A stretch of DNA of 64,000 nucleotides from positions 78,055,912-78,119,911 of the forward strand of contig NC_092793.1 of the NCBI RefSeq assembly GCF_918797505.1, read 5' to 3'. The position numbers and the translations under genes are program-made. Position 1 is the first letter of the stretch. Every line of letters begins with the position of its first letter. Shown piece after piece: positions 36,101-51,100 of the stretch. Source of the DNA: Bemisia tabaci. Lineage: Eukaryota > Arthropoda > Insecta > Hemiptera > Aleyrodidae. A model generated the notes under the pieces. It did no database searches, was not told the origin of the DNA, and saw nothing but the letters and a program-made list of their open reading frames with translations.

Positions 36101-39100
36101 AGAGAGACAGAAAATCGCCCAGGTAGGAAGCGTATAAGTGCGAGAGAGACAGCAAATAGCCAGGCGGGACTTGAGTGGTTTTTCCATCAAAGCAGCATCG
36201 CGTTCCCCCGCGACCCTCCGAGAGTGGTTGCACCCTCGGTTGCCCCGTTCAAGGGCACCCAGTGCGAGAGAGACAGAAAATAGCCAGGCGGCTCACTAAA
36301 GTGTGCGAGAGAGACAGAAAATCGCCCAGGTAGGAAGCGTATAAGTGCGAGAGAGACAGCAAATAGCCAGGCGGGACTTGAGTGGTTTTTCCATCAAAGC
36401 AGCATCGCGTTCCCCCGCGACCCTCCGAGAGTGGTTGCACCCTCGGTTGCCCCGTTCAAGGGCACCCAGTGCGAGAGAGACAGAAAATCACCGAGGTAGC
36501 AAGCGTATAAGTGCGAGAGAGACAGAAAATCGCCCAGGTAGGAAGCCTATAAGTGCGAGAGAGACAGAAAATAGCCAGGCGGCTAGCTAAAGTGTGCGAG
36601 AGAGATAGAAAATCGCCCAGGTAGGAAGCGTATAAGTGCGAGAGAGACAGCAAATAGCAGGCGGGACTTGGGTGGTTTTTCCATCAAAGCAGCATCGCGT
36701 TCCCCCGCGACCCTCCGAGAGTGGTTGCACCCTCGGTTGCCCCGTTCAAGGGCACCCAGTGCGAGTGAGACAGAAAATCGCCCAGGTAGAAAGCGTATAA
36801 GTGCGAGAGAGATAGAAAATCGCCTTGCACGACGCGATTGTGTGCGAGAGAGACAGAAAATAGCCAGGCAGCTCGCTAAAGTGTGCGAGGGAGACAAAAA
36901 ATCGCCCAGGTAGGAAGCGTATAAGTGCGAGAGAGACAGAAAATAGCCAGGCGGCTCACTAAAGTGTGCGAGAGAGACAGAAAATCGCCCAGGTAGGAAG
37001 CGTATAAGTGCGAGAGAGACAGCAAATAGCCAGGCGGGACTTGAGTGGTTTTTCCATCAAAGCAGCATCGCGTTCCCCCGCGACCCTCCGAGAGTGGTTG
37101 CACCCTCGGTTGCCCCGTTCAAGGGCACCCAGTGCGAGAGAGACAGAAAATCACCGAGGTAGCAAGCGTATAAGTGCGAGAGAGACAGAAAATCGCCCAG
37201 GTAGGAAGCCTATAAGTGCGAGAGAGACAGAAAATAGCCAGGCGGCTAGCTAAAGTGTGCGAGAGAGATAGAAAATCGCCCAGGTAGGAAGCGTATAAGT
37301 GCGAGAGAGACAGCAAATAGCCAGGCGGGACTTGGGTGGTTTTTCCATCAAAGCAGCATCGCGTTCCCCCGCGACCCTCCGAGAGTGGTTGCACCCTCGG
37401 TTGCCCCGTTCAAGGGCACCCAGTGCGAGAGAGACAGAAAATCGCCCAGGTAGCAAGCGTATAAGTGCGAGTGAGATAGAAAATCGCCTTGCACGACGCA
37501 ATTGTGTGCGAGAGAGACAGAAAATAGCCAGGCAGCTCGCGAAAGTGTGCGAGGGAGACAGAAAATCGCCCAGGTAGGAAGCGTATAAGTGCAAGAGAGA
37601 CAGAAAATAGCCAGGCGGCTCGCTAAAGTGTGCGAGAGAGACAGAAAATCGCCCAGGTAGGAAGCGTATAAGTGCGAGAGAGACAGCAAATAGCCAGGCG
37701 GGACTTGAGTGGTTTTTCCATCAAAGCAGCATCGCGTTCCCCCGCGACCCTCCAAGAGTGGTTGCACCCTCGGTTGCCCCGTTCAAGGGCACCCAGTGCG
37801 AGAGAGACAGAAAATAGCCAGGCGGCTCACTAAAGTGTGCGAGAGAGACAGAAAATCGCCCAGGTAGGAAGCGTATAAGTGCGAGAGAGACAGCAAATAG
37901 CCAGGCGGGACTTGAGTGGTTTTTCCATCAAAGCAGTATCGCGTTCCCCCGCGACCCTCCGAGAGTGGTTCACCCTCGGTTGCCCCGTTCAAGGGCACCC
38001 AGTGCGAGAGAGACAGAAAATCACCGGGGTAGCAAGCGTATGAGTGCGAGAGAGACAGAAAATCGCCCAGGTAGGAAGCGTATAAGTGCGAGAGAGACAG
38101 AAAATAGCCAGGCCGCTCGCTAAAGTGTGCGAGAGAGATAGAAAATCGCCCAGGTAGGAAGCGTATAAGTGCGAGAGAGACAGCAAATAGCCAGGCGGGA
38201 CTTGGGTGGTTTTTCCGTCAAAGCAGCATCGCGTTCCCCCGCGACCCTCCGAGAGTGGTTGCACCCTCGGTTGCCCCGTTCAAGGGCACCCAGTGCGAGA
38301 GAGAAAGAAAATCACCGAGGTAGCAAGCGTATAAGTGCGAGAGAGACAGAAAATAGCCAGGCGGCTCGCTAAAGTGTGCGAGAGAGATAGAAAATCGCCC
38401 AGGTAGGAAGCGTATACGTGCGAGAGAGACAGAAAATAGCCAGGCGGCTCGCTAAAGTATGCGAGAGAGACAGAAAATCGCCCAGGTAGGAAGCGTATAA
38501 GTGCGAGAGAGACAGCAAATAGCCAGGCGGGACTTGGGTGGTTTTTCCGTCAAAGCAGCATCGCGTTCCCCCGCGACCCTCCGAGAGTGGTTGCACCCTC
38601 GGTTGCCCCGTTCAAGGGCACCCAGTGCGACAGGGACAGAAAATCACCCAGGTAGCAAGCGTATAAGTGCGAGAGAGACAGAAAATCGCCCAAGTAGGAA
38701 GCGTATAAGTGCGAGAGAGATAGAAAATCGCCCAGGTAGGACGCGTATAAGTGCGAGAGAGATAGAAAATCGCCCAGGTAGGAAGCGTATAAGTGCGAGA
38801 GAGACAGCAAATAGCCAGGCGGGACTTGGGTGGTTTTTCCATCAAAGCAGCATCGCGTTCCCCCGCGACCCTCCGAGAGTGGTTGCACCCTCGGTTGCCC
38901 CGTTCAAGGGCCCCCAGTGCGAGAGAGACAGAAAATCGCCCAGGAAGCAAGCGTATAAGTGCGAGAGAGATAGAAAATCGCCTTGCACGACGCGATTGAG
39001 TGCGAGAGAGACAGAAAATAGCCAAGCAGCTCGCTAAAGTGTGCAAGAGAGACAGAAAATCGCCCTGTTAGGAAGCGTATAAGTGCGAAAGAGACAGAAA

Positions 39101-42100
39101 ATAGCCAGGCGGCTCGCTACGGTGTGCAAGAGAGACAGAAAATAGCCCAGGTAGGAAGCTTTTAAGTGCGAGGGAGACAGCAAATAGCCAGGCGGGACTT
39201 GGGTGGTTTTTCCGCAAAGCAGCAGCGCGTTCCCCCGCGACCCTTCGAGAGTGGTTGAACCCTGGGTTGGCCCGTTCAAGGAAACCCAGTGCGACAGAGA
39301 CAGAAAATCACCCAGGTAGCAACTGTATAAGTGCGAGAGAGACAGAAAATCGCCCAGGTAGGAAGCCTATAAGTGCGAGAGAGACAGAAAATAGCCAGGC
39401 GGCTCGCTAAAGTGTGCGAGAGAGACAGAAAATCGCCCAGGTAGGAAGCGTATAAGTGCGAGAGAGACAGCAAATAGCCAGGCGGGACTTGAGTGGTTTT
39501 TCCATCAAAGCAGCATCGCGTTCCCCCGCGACCCTCCGAGAGTGGTTGCACCCTCGGTTGCCCCGTTCAAGGGCACCCAGTGCGAGAGAGACAGAAAATC
39601 ACCGAGGTAGCAAGCGTATAAGTGCGAGAGAGACAGAAAATCGCCCAGGTAGGAAGCCTATAAGTGCGAGAGAGACAGAAAATAGCCAGGCGGCTCGCTA
39701 AAGTGTGCGAGAGAGATAGAAAATCGCCCAGGTAGGAAGCGTATAAGTGCGAGAGAGACAGCTAATAGCCAGGCGGGACTTGGGTGGTTTTTCCATCATA
39801 GCAGCATCGCGTTCCCCCGCGACCCTCCGAGAGTGGTTGCACCCTCGATTGCCCCGTTCAAGGGCACCCAGTGCGAGTGAGACAGAAAATCGCCTAGGTA
39901 GCAAGCGTATAAGTGCGAGAGAGATAGAAAATCGCCTTGCACGACGCGATTGTGTGCGAGAGAGACAGAAAATAGCCAGGCAGCTCGCTAAAGTGTGCGA
40001 GGGAGACAGAAAATCGCCCAGGTAGGAAGCGTATAAGTGCGAGAGAGACAGAAAATAGCCAGGCGGCTCGCTAAAGTGTGCGAGAGAGACAGAAAATCGC
40101 CCAGGTAGGAAGCGTATAAGTGCGAGAGAGACAGCAAATAGCCAGGCGGGACTTGAGTGGTTTTTCCATCAATGCAGCATCGCGTTCCCCCGCGACCCTC
40201 CGAGAGTGGTTGCACCCTCGGTTGCCCCGTTCAAGGGCACCCAGTGCGAGAGAGACAGAAAATCACCGAGGTAGCAAGCGTATAAGTGCGAGAGAGACAG
40301 AAAATCGCCGAGGTAGGAAGCCTATAAGTGCGAGAGAGACAGAAAATAGCCAGGCGGCTAGCTAAAGTGTGCGAGAGAGATAGAAAATCGCCCAGGTAGG
40401 AAGCGTATAAGTGCGAGAGAGACAGCAAATAGCAGGGCGGGACTTGGGTGGTTTTTCCATCAAAGCAGCATCGCGTTCCCCCGCGACCCTCCGAGAGTGG
40501 TTGCACCCTCGGTTGCCCCGTTCAAGGGCACCCAGTGCGAGTGAGACAGAAAATCGCCCAGGTAGAAAGCGTATAAGTGCGAGAGAGATAGAAAATCGCC
40601 TTGCACGACGCGATTGTGTGCGAGAGAGACAGAAAATAGCCAGGCAGCTCGCTAAAGTGTGCGAGGGAGACAGAAAATCGCCCAGGTAGGAAGCGTATAA
40701 GTGCGAGAGAGACAGAAAATAGCCAGGCGGCTCACTAAAGTGTGCGAGAGAGACAGAAAATCGCCCAGGTAGGAAGCGTATAAGTGCGAGAGAGACAGCA
40801 AATAGCCAGGCGGGACTTGAGTGGTTTTTCCATCAAAGCAGCATCGCGTTCCCCCGCGACCCTCCGAGAGTGGTTGCACCCTCGGTTGCCCCGTTCAAGG
40901 GCACCCAGTGCGAGAGAGACAGAAAATCACCGAGGTAGCAAGCGTATAAGTGCGAGAGAGACAGAAAATCGCCCAGGTAGGAAGCCTATAAGTGCGAGAG
41001 AGACAGAAAATAGCCAGGCAGCTCGCGAAAGTGTGCGAGGGAGACAGAAAATCGCCCAGGTAGGAAGCGTATAAGTGCGAGAGAGACAGAAAATAGCCAG
41101 GCGGCTCGCTAAAGTGTGCGAGAGAGACAGAAAATCGCCCAGGTAGGAAGCGTATAAGTGCGAGAGAGACAGCAAATAGCCAGGCGGGACTTGAGTGGTT
41201 TTTCCATCAAAGCAGCATCGCGTTCCCCCGCGACCCTCCGAGAGTGGTTGCACCCTCGGTTGCCCCGTTCAAGGGCACCCAGTGCGAGAGAGACAGAAAA
41301 TAGCCAGGCGGCTCACTAAAGTGTGCGAGAGAGACAGAAAATCGCCCAGGTAGGAAGCGTATAAGTGCGAGAGAGACAGCAAATAGCCAGGCGGGACTTG
41401 AGTGGTTTTTCCATCAAAGCAGTATCGCGTTCCCCCGCGACCCTCCGAGAGTGGTTCACCCTCGGTTGCCCCGTTCAAGGGCACCCAGTGCGAGAGAGAC
41501 AGAAAATCACCGGGGTAGCAAGCGTATGAGTGCGAGAGAGACAGAAAATCGCCCAGGTAGGAAGCGTATAAGTGCGAGAGAGACAGAAAATAGCCAGGCC
41601 GCTCGCTAAAGTGTGCGAGAGAGATAGAAAATCGCCCAGGTAGGAAGCGTATAAGTGCGAGAGAGACAGCAAATAGCCAGGCGGGACTTGAGTGGTTTTT
41701 CCATCAAAGCAGCATCGCGTTCCCCCGCGACCCTCCGAGAGTGGTTGCACCCTCGGTTGCCCCGTTCAAGGGCACCCAGTGCGAGAGAGACAGAAAATCA
41801 CCGAGGTAGCAAGCGTATAAGTGCGAGAGAGACAGAAAATCGCCGAGGTAGGAAGCCTATAAGTGCGAGAGAGACAGAAAATAGCCAGGCGGCTAGCTAA
41901 AGTGTGCGAGAGAGATAGAAAATCGCCCAGGTAGGAAGCGTATAAGTGCGAGAGAGACAGCAAATAGCAGGGCGGGACTTGGGTGGTTTTTCCATCAAAG
42001 CAGCATCGCGTTCCCCCGCGACCCTCCGAGAGTGGTTGCACCCTCGGTTGCCCCGTTCAAGGGCACCCAGTGCGAGTGAGACAGAAAATCGCCCAGGTAG

Positions 42101-45100
42101 AAAGCGTATAAGTGCGAGAGAGATAGAAAATCGCCTTGCACGACGCGATTGTGTGCGAGAGAGACAGAAAATAGCCAGGCAGCTCGCTAAAGTGTGCGAG
42201 GGAGACAGAAAATCGCCCAGGTAGGAAGCGTATAAGTGCGAGAGAGACAGAAAATAGCCAGGCGGCTCACTAAAGTGTGCGAGAGAGACAGAAAATCGCC
42301 CAGGTAGGAAGCGTATAAGTGCGAGAGAGACAGCAAATAGCCAGGCGGGACTTGAGTGGTTTTTCCATCAAAGCAGCATCGCGTTCCCCCGCGACCCTCC
42401 GAGAGTGGTTGCACCCTCGGTTGCCCCGTTCAAGGGCACCCAGTGCGAGAGAGACAGAAAATCACCGAGGTAGCAAGCGTATAAGTGCGAGAGAGACAGA
42501 AAATCGCCGAGGTAGGAAGCCTATAAGTGCGAGAGAGACAGAAAATAGCCAGGCGGCTAGCTAAAGTGTGCGAGAGAGATAGAAAATCGCCCAGGTAGGA
42601 AGCGTATAAGTGCGAGAGAGACAGCAAATAGCAGGGCGGGACTTGGGTGGTTTTTCCATCAAAGCAGCATCGCGTTCCCCCGCGACCCTCCGAGAGTGGT
42701 TGCACCCTCGGTTGCCCCGTTCAAGGGCACCCAGTGCGAGTGAGACAGAAAATCGCCCAGGTAGAAAGCGTATAAGTGCGAGAGAGATAGAAAATCGCCT
42801 TGCACGACGCGATTGTGTGCGAGAGAGACAGAAAATAGCCAGGCAGCTCGCTAAAGTGTGCGAGGGAGACAGAAAATCGCCCAGGTAGGAAGCGTATAAG
42901 TGCGAGAGAGACAGAAAATAGCCAGGCGGCTCACTAAAGTGTGCGAGAGAGACAGAAAATCGCCCAGGTAGGAAGCGTATAAGTGCGAGAGAGACAGCAA
43001 ATAGCCAGGCGGGACTTGAGTGGTTTTTCCATCAAAGCAGCATCGCGTTCCCCCGCGACCCTCCGAGAGTGGTTGCACCCTCGGTTGCCCCGTTCAAGGG
43101 CACCCAGTGCGAGAGAGACAGAAAATCACCGAGGTAGCAAGCGTATAAGTGCGAGAGAGACAGAAAATCGCCCAGGTAGGAAGCCTATAAGTGCGAGAGA
43201 GACAGAAAATAGCCAGGCAGCTCGCGAAAGTGTGCGAGGGAGACAGAAAATCGCCCAGGTAGGAAGCGTATAAGTGCAAGAGAGACAGAAAATAGCCAGG
43301 CGGCTCGCTAAAGTGTGCGAGAGAGACAGAAAATCGCCCAGGTAGGAAGCGTATAAGTGCGAGAGAGACAGCAAATAGCCAGGCGGGACTTGAGTGGTTT
43401 TTCCATCAAAGCAGCATCGCGTTCCCCCGCGACCCTCCGAGAGTGGTTGCACCCTCGGTTGCCCCGTTCAAGGGCACCCAGTGCGAGAGAGACAGAAAAT
43501 AGCCAGGCGGCTCACTAAAGTGTGCGAGAGAGACAGAAAATCGCCCAGGTAGGAAGCGTATAAGTGCGAGAGAGACAGCAAATAGCCAGGCGGGACTTGA
43601 GTGGTTTTTCCATCAAAGCAGCATCGCGTTCCCCCGCGACCCTCCGAGAGTGGTTCACCCTCGGTTGCCCCGTTCAAGGGCACCCAGTGCGAGAGAGACA
43701 GAAAATCACCGGGGTAGCAAGCGTATGAGTGCGAGAGAGACAGAAAATCGCCCAGGTAGGAAGCGTATAAGTGCGAGAGAGACAGAAAATAGCCAGGCCG
43801 CTCGCTAAAGTGTGCGAGAGAGATAGAAAATCGCCCAGGTAGGAAGCGTATAAGTGCGAGAGAGACAGCAAATAGCCAGGCGGGACTTGGGTGGTTTTTC
43901 CGTCAAAGCAGCATCGCGTTCCCCCGCGACCCTCCGAGAGTGGTTGCACCCTCGGTTGCCCCGTTCAAGGGCACCCAGTGCGAGAGAGACAGAAAATCAC
44001 CGAGGTAGCAAGCGTATAAGTGCGAGAGAGACAGAAAATAGCCAGGCGGCTCGCTAAAGTGTGCGAGAGAGATAGAAAATCGCCCAGGTAGGAAGCGTAT
44101 AAGTGCGAGAGAGACAGCAAATAGCCAGGCGGGACTTGGGTGGTTTTTCCATCAAAACAGCATCGCGTTACCTCGCGACCCTCCGAGAGTGGTTGCACCC
44201 TCGGTTGCCCCGTTCAAGGGCACCCAGTGCGAGAGAGACAGAAAACCGCCCTGGTAGGAAGCGTATAAGTGCGAGAGAGACAGAAAAAAGCCAGGCGCCT
44301 CGCTAAAGTGTGCGAGAGAGACAGAAAATCGCCCGGGTAGGAGGCTTATAAGTGCGAGAGAGACAGAAAATAGCCAGGCGGCTCGCTAAAGTGTGCGAGA
44401 GAGATAGAAAATCGCCCAGGTAGGAAGCGTATAAGTGCGAGAGAGACAGCAAATAGCCAGGCGGGACTTGGGTGGTTTTTCCATCAAAGCAGCATCGCGT
44501 TCCCCCGCGACCCTCCGAGAGTGGTTGCACCCTCGGTTGCCCCGTTCAAGGGCACCCAGTGCGAGAGAGACAGAAAATCACCGAGGTAGCAAGCGTATAA
44601 GTGCGAGAGAGATAGAAAATCGCCTTGCACGACGCGATTGTGTGCGAGAGAGACAGAAAATAGCCAGGCAGCTCGCTAAAGTGTGCGAGGGAGACAGAAA
44701 ATCGCCCAGGTAGGAAGCGTATACGTGCGAGAGAGACAGAAAATAGCCAGGCGGCTCGCTAAAGTATGCGAGATAGACAGAAAATCGCCCAGGTAGGAAG
44801 CGTATAAGTGCGAGAGAGACAGCAAATAGCCAGGCGGGACTTGGGTGGTTTTTCCGTCAAAGCAGCATCGCGTTCCCCCGCGACCCTCCGAGAGTGGTTG
44901 CACCCTCGGTTGCCCCGTTCAAGGGCACCCAGTGCGACAGGACAGAAAATCACCCAGGTAGCAAGCGTATAAGTGCGAGAGAGACAGAAAATCGCCCAAG
45001 TAGGAAGCGTATAAGTGCGAGAGAGATAGAAAATCGCCCAGGTAGGACGCGTATAAGTGCGAGAGAGATAGAAAATCGCCCAGGTAGGAAGCGTATAAGT

Positions 45101-48100
45101 GCGAGAGAGACAGCAAATAGCCAGGCGGGACTTGGGTGGTTTTTCCATCAAAGCAGCATCGCGTTCCCCCGCGACCCTCCGAGAGTGGTTGCACCCTCGG
45201 TTGCCCCGTTCAAGGGCACCCAGTGCGAGAGAGACAGAAAATCGCCCAGGAAGCAAGCGTATAAGTGCGAGAGAGATAGAAAATCGCCTTGCACGACGCG
45301 ATTGAGTGCGAGAGAGACAGAAAATAGCCAAGCACCTCGCTAAAGTGTGCAAGAGAGACAGAAAATCGCCCTGTTAGGAAGCTTTTAAGTGCGAGGGAGA
45401 CAGCAAATAGCCAGGCGGGACTTGGGTGGTTTTTCCGCAAAGCAGCAGCGCGTTCCCCCGCGACCCTTCGAGAGTGGTTGAACCCTGGGTTGGCCCGTTC
45501 AAGGAAACCCAGTGCGACAGAGACAGAAAATCACCCAGGTAGCAAGTGTATAAGTGCGAGAGAGACAGAAAATCGCCCAGGTAGGAAGCGTATAAGTGCG
45601 AGAGGGACAGAAAATAGCCAGGCGGCTCGCTAAAGTGTGCGAGAGAGACAGAAAATCGCCCAGGTAGGAAGCGTATAAGTGCGAAAGAGACAGCAAATAG
45701 CCAGGCGGGACTTGAATGGTTTTTCCATCAAAGCAGCATCGCGTTCCCCCGCGACCCTCCGAGAGTGGTTGCAACCTCGGTTGCCCCGTTCAAGGGCACC
45801 CAGTGCGAGAGAGACAGAAAATCACCGAGGTAGCAAGCGTATAAGTGCGAGAGAGACAGAAAATCGCCCAAGTAGGAAGCGTATAAGTGCGAGAGAGACA
45901 GAAAATAGCCAGGCGGCTCGCTAAAGTGTGCGAGAGAGATAGAAAATCGCCCAGGTAGGAAGCGTATAAGTGCGAGAGAGACAGCTAATAGCCAGGCGGG
46001 ACTTGGGTGGTTTTTCCATCATAGCAGCATCGCGTTCCCCCGCGACCCTCCGAGAGTGGTTGCACCCTCGATTGCCCCGTTCAAGGGCACCCAGTGCGAG
46101 TGAGACAGAAAATCGCCTAGGTAGCAAGCGTATAAGTGCGAGAGAGATAGAAAATCGCCTTGCACGACGCGATTGTGTGCGAGAGAGACAGAAAATAGCC
46201 AGGCAGCTCGCTAAAGTGTGCGAGGGAGACAGAAAATCGCCCAGGTAGGAAGCGTATAAGTGCGAGAGAGACAGAAAATAGCCAGGCGGCTCGCTAAAGT
46301 GTGCGAGAGAGACAGAAAATCGCCCAGGTAGGAAGCGTATAAGTGCGAGAGAGACAGCAAATAGCCAGGCGGGACTTGAGTGGTTTTTCCATCAAAGCAG
46401 CATCGCGTTCCCCCGCGACCCTCCGAGAGTGGTTGCACCCTCGGTTGCCCCGTTCAAGGGCACCCAGTGCGAGAGGGACAGAAAATCACCGAGGTAGCAA
46501 GCGTATAAGTGCGAGAGAGACAGAAAATCGCCCAGGAAGGAAGCGTATAAGTGCGAGAGAGACAGCAAATAGCCAGGCGGGACTTGAGTGGTTTTTCCAT
46601 CAAAGCAGTATCGCGTTCCCCCGCGACCCTCCGAGAGTGGTTCACCCTCGGTTGCCCCGTTTAAGGGCACCCAGTGCGAGAGAGACAGAAAATCACCGGG
46701 GTAGCAAGCGTATGAGTGCGAGAGAGACAGAAAATCGCCCAGGTAGGAAGCGTATAAGTGCGAGAGAGACAGAAAATAGCCAGGCCGCTCGCTAAAGTGT
46801 GCGAGAGAGATAGAAAATCGCCCAGGTAGGAAGCGTATAAGTGCGAGAGAGACAGCAAATAGCCAGGCGGGACTTGGGTGGTTTTTCCGTCAAAGCAGCA
46901 TCGCGTTCCCCCGCGACCCTCCGAGAGTGGTTGCACCCTCGGTTGCCCCGTTCAAGGGCACCCAGTGCGAGAGAGAAAGAAAATCACCGAGGTAGCAAGC
47001 GTATAAGTGCGAGAGAGACAGAAAATAGCCAGGCGGCTCGCTAAAGTGTGCGAGAGAGATAGAAAATCGCCCAGGTAGGAAGCGTATACGTGCGAGAGAG
47101 ACAGAAAATAGCCAGGCGGCTCGCTAAAGTATGCGAGAGAGACAGAAAATCGCCCAGGTAGGAAGCGTATAAGTGCGAGAGAGACAGCAAATAGCCAGGC
47201 GGGACTTGGGTGGTTTTTCCGTCAAAGCAGCATCGCGTTCCCCCGCGACCCTCCGAGAGTGGTTGCACCCTCGGTTGCCCCGTTCAAGGGCACCCAGTGC
47301 GACAGGGACAGAAAATCACCCAGGTAGCAAGCGTATAAGTGCGAGAGAGAAGGAAAATCGCCCAAGTAGGAAGCGTATAAGTGCGAGAGAGATAGAAAAT
47401 CGCCCAGGTAGGACGCGTATAAGTGCGAGAGAGATAGAAAATCGCCCAGGTAGGAAGCGTATAAGTGCGAGAGAGACAGCAAATAGCCAGGCGGGACTTG
47501 GGTGGTTTTTCCATCAAAGCAGCATCGCGTTCCCCCGCGACCCTCCGAGAGTGGTTGCACCCTCGGTTGCCCCGTTCAAGGGCACCCAGTGCGAGAGAGA
47601 CAGAAAATCGCCCAGGAAGCAAGCGTATAAGTGCGAGAGAGATAGAAAATCGCCTTGCACGACGCGATTGAGTGCGAGAGAGACAGAAAATAGCCAAGCA
47701 GCTCGCTAAAGTGTGCAAGAGAGACAGAAAATCGCCCTGTTAGGAAGCGTATAAGTGCGAAAGAGACAGAAAATAGCCAGGCGGCTCGCTACGGTGTGCA
47801 AGAGAGACAGAAAATAGCCCAGGTAGGAAGCTTTTAAGTGCGAGGGAGACAGCAAATAGCCAGGCGGGACTTGGGTGGTTTTTCCGCAAAGCAGCAGCGC
47901 GTTCCCCCGCGACCCTTCGAGAGTGGTTGAACCCTGGGTTGGCCCGTTCAAGGAAACCCAGTGCGACAGAGACAGAAAATCACCCAGGTAGCAAGTGTAT
48001 AAGTGCGAGAGAGACAGAAAATCGCCCAGGTAGGAAGCGTATAAGTGCGAGAGGGACAGAAAATAGCCAGGCGGCTCGCTAAAGTGTGCGGGAGAGACAG

Positions 48101-51100
48101 AAAATCGCCCAGGTAGGAAGCGTATAAGTGCGAGAGAGACAGCAAATAGCCAGGCGGGACTTGAATGGTTTTTCCATCAAAGCAGCATCGCGTTCCCCCG
48201 CGACCCTCCGAGAGTGGTTGCACCCTCGGTTGCCCCGTTCAAGGGCACCCAGTGCGAGAGAGACAGAAAATCACCGAGGTAGCAAGCGTATAAGTGCGAG
48301 AGAGACAGAAAATCGCCCAGGTAGGAAGCCTATAAGTGCGAGAGAGACAGAAAATAGCCAGGCGGCTCGCTAAAGTGTGCGAGAGAGATAGAAAATCGCC
48401 CAGGTAGGAAGCGTATAAGTGCGAGAGAGACAGCTAATAGCCAGGCGGGACTTGGGTGGTTTTTCCATCATAGCAGCATCGCGTTCCCCCGCGACCCTCC
48501 GAGAGTGGTTGCACCCTCGATTGCCCCGTTCAAGGGCACCCAGTGCGAGTGAGACAGAAAATCGCCTAGGTAGCAAGCGTATAAGTGCGAGAGAGATAGA
48601 AAATCGCCTTGCACGACGCGATTGTGTGCGAGAGAGACAGAAAATAGCCAGGCAGCTCGCTAAAGTGTGCGAGGGAGACAGAAAATCGCCCAGGTAGGAA
48701 GCGTATAAGTGCGAGAGAAACAGAAAATAGCCAGGCGGCTCGCTAAAGTGTGCGAGAGAGACAGAAAATCGCCCAGGTAGGAAGCGTATAAGTGCGAGAG
48801 AGACAGCAAATAGCCAGGCGGGACTTGAGTGGTTTTTCCATCAAAGCAGCATCGCGTTCCCCCGCGACCCTCCGAGAGTGGTTGCACCCTCGGTTGCCCC
48901 GTTCAAGGGCACCCAGTGCGAGAGAGACAGAAAATCACCGAGGTAGCAAGCGTATAAGTGCGAGAGAGACAGAAAATCGCCCAGGTAGGAAGCCTATAAG
49001 TGCGAGAGAGACAGAAAATAGCCAGGCGGCTCGCTAAAGTGTGCGAGAGAGATAGAAAATCGCCCAGGTAGGAAGCGTATAAGTGCGAGAGAGACAGCTA
49101 ATAGCCAGGCGGGACTTGGGTGGTTTTTCCATCATAGCAGCATCGCGTTCCCCCGCGACCCTCCGAGAGTGGTTGCACCCTCGATTGCCCCGTTCAAGGG
49201 CACCCAGTGCGAGTGAGACTGAAAATCGCCTAGGTAGCAAGCGTATAAGTGCGAGAGAGATAGAAAATCGCCTTGCACGACGCGATTGTGTGCGAGAGAG
49301 ACAGAAAATAGCCAGGCAGCTCGCTAAAGTGTGCGAGGGAGACAGAAAATCGCCCAGGTAGGAAGCGTATAAGTGCGAGAGAGACAGAAAATAGCCAGGC
49401 GGCTCGCTAAAGTGTGCGAGAGAGACAGAAAATCGCCCAGGTAGGAAGCGTATAAGTGCGAGAGAGACAGCAAATAGCCAGGCGGGACTTGAGTGGTTTT
49501 TCCATCAATGCAGCATCGCGTTCCCCCGCGACCCTCCGAGAGTGGTTGCACCCTCGGTTGCCCCGTTCAAGGGCACCCAGTGCGAGAGAGACAGAAAATC
49601 ACCGAGGTAGCAAGCGTATAAGTGCGAGAGAGACAGAAAATCGCCCAGGTAGGAAGCCTATAAGTGCGAGAGAGACAGAAAATAGCCAGGCGGCTAGCTA
49701 AAGTGTGCGAGAGAGATAGAATATCGCCCAGGTAGGAAGCGTATAAGTGCGAGAGAGACAGCAAATAGCAGGGCGGGACTTGGGTGGTTTTTCCATCAAA
49801 GCAGCATCGCGTTCCCCCGCGACCCTCCGAGAGTGGTTGCACCCTCGGTTGCCCCGTTCAAGGGCACCCAGTGCGAGTGAGACAGAAAATCGCCCAGGTA
49901 GAAAGCGTATAAGTGCGAGAGAGATAGAAAATCGCCTTGCACGACGCGATTGTGTGCGAGAGAGACAGAAAATAGCCAGGCAGCTCGCTAAAGTGTGCGA
50001 GGGAGACAGAAAATCGCCCAGGTAGGAAGCGTATAAGTGCGAGAGAGACAGAAAATAGCCAGGCGGCTCACTAAAGTGTGCGAGAGAGACAGAAAATCGC
50101 CCAGGTAGGAAGCGTATAAGTGCGAGAGAGACAGCAAATAGCCAGGCGGGACTTGAGTGGTTTTTCCATCAAAGCAGCATCGCGTTCCCCCGCGACCCTC
50201 CGAGAGTGGTTGCACCCTCGGTTGCCCCGTTCAAGGGCACCCAGTGCGAGAGAGACAGAAAATCACCGAGGTAGCAAGCGTATAAGTGCGAGAGAGACAG
50301 AAAATCGCCCAGGTAGGAAGCCTATAAGTGCGAGAGAGACAGAAAATAGCCAGGCGGCTAGCTAAAGTGTGCGAGAGAGATAGAAAATCGCCCAGGTAGG
50401 AAGCGTATAAGTGCGAGAGAGACAGCAAATAGCCAGGCGGGACTTGGGTGGTTTTTCCATCAAAGCAGCATCGCGTTCCCCCGCGACCCTCCGAGAGTGG
50501 TTGCACCCTCGGTTGCCCCGTTCAAGGGCACCCAGTGCGAGAGAGACAGAAAATCGCCCAGGTGGCAAGCGTATAAGTGCGAGTGAGATAGAAAATCGCC
50601 TTGCACGACGCGATTGTGTGCGAGAGAGACAGAAAATAGCCAGGCAGCTCGCGAAAGTGTGCGAGGGAGACAGAAAATCGCCCAGGTAGGAAGCGTATAA
50701 GTGCAAGAGAGACAGAAAATAGCCAGGCGGCTCGCTAAAGTGTGCGAGAGAGACAGAAAATCGCCCAGGTAGGAAGCGTATAAGTGCGAGAGAGACAGCA
50801 AATAGCCAGGCGGGACTTGAGTGGTTTTTCCATCAAAGCAGCATCGCGTTCCCCCGCGACCCTCCGAGAGTGGTTGCACCCTCGGTTGCCCCGTTCAAGG
50901 GCACCCAGTGCGAGAGAGACAGAAAATAGCCAGGCGGCTCACTAAAGTGTGCGAGAGAGACAGAAAATCGCCCAGGTAGGAAGCGTATAAGTGCGAGAGA
51001 GACAGCAAATAGCCAGGCGGGACTTGAGTGGTTTTTCCATCAAAGCAGTATCGCGTTCCCCCGCGACCCTCCGAGAGTGGTTCACCCTCGGTTGCCCCGT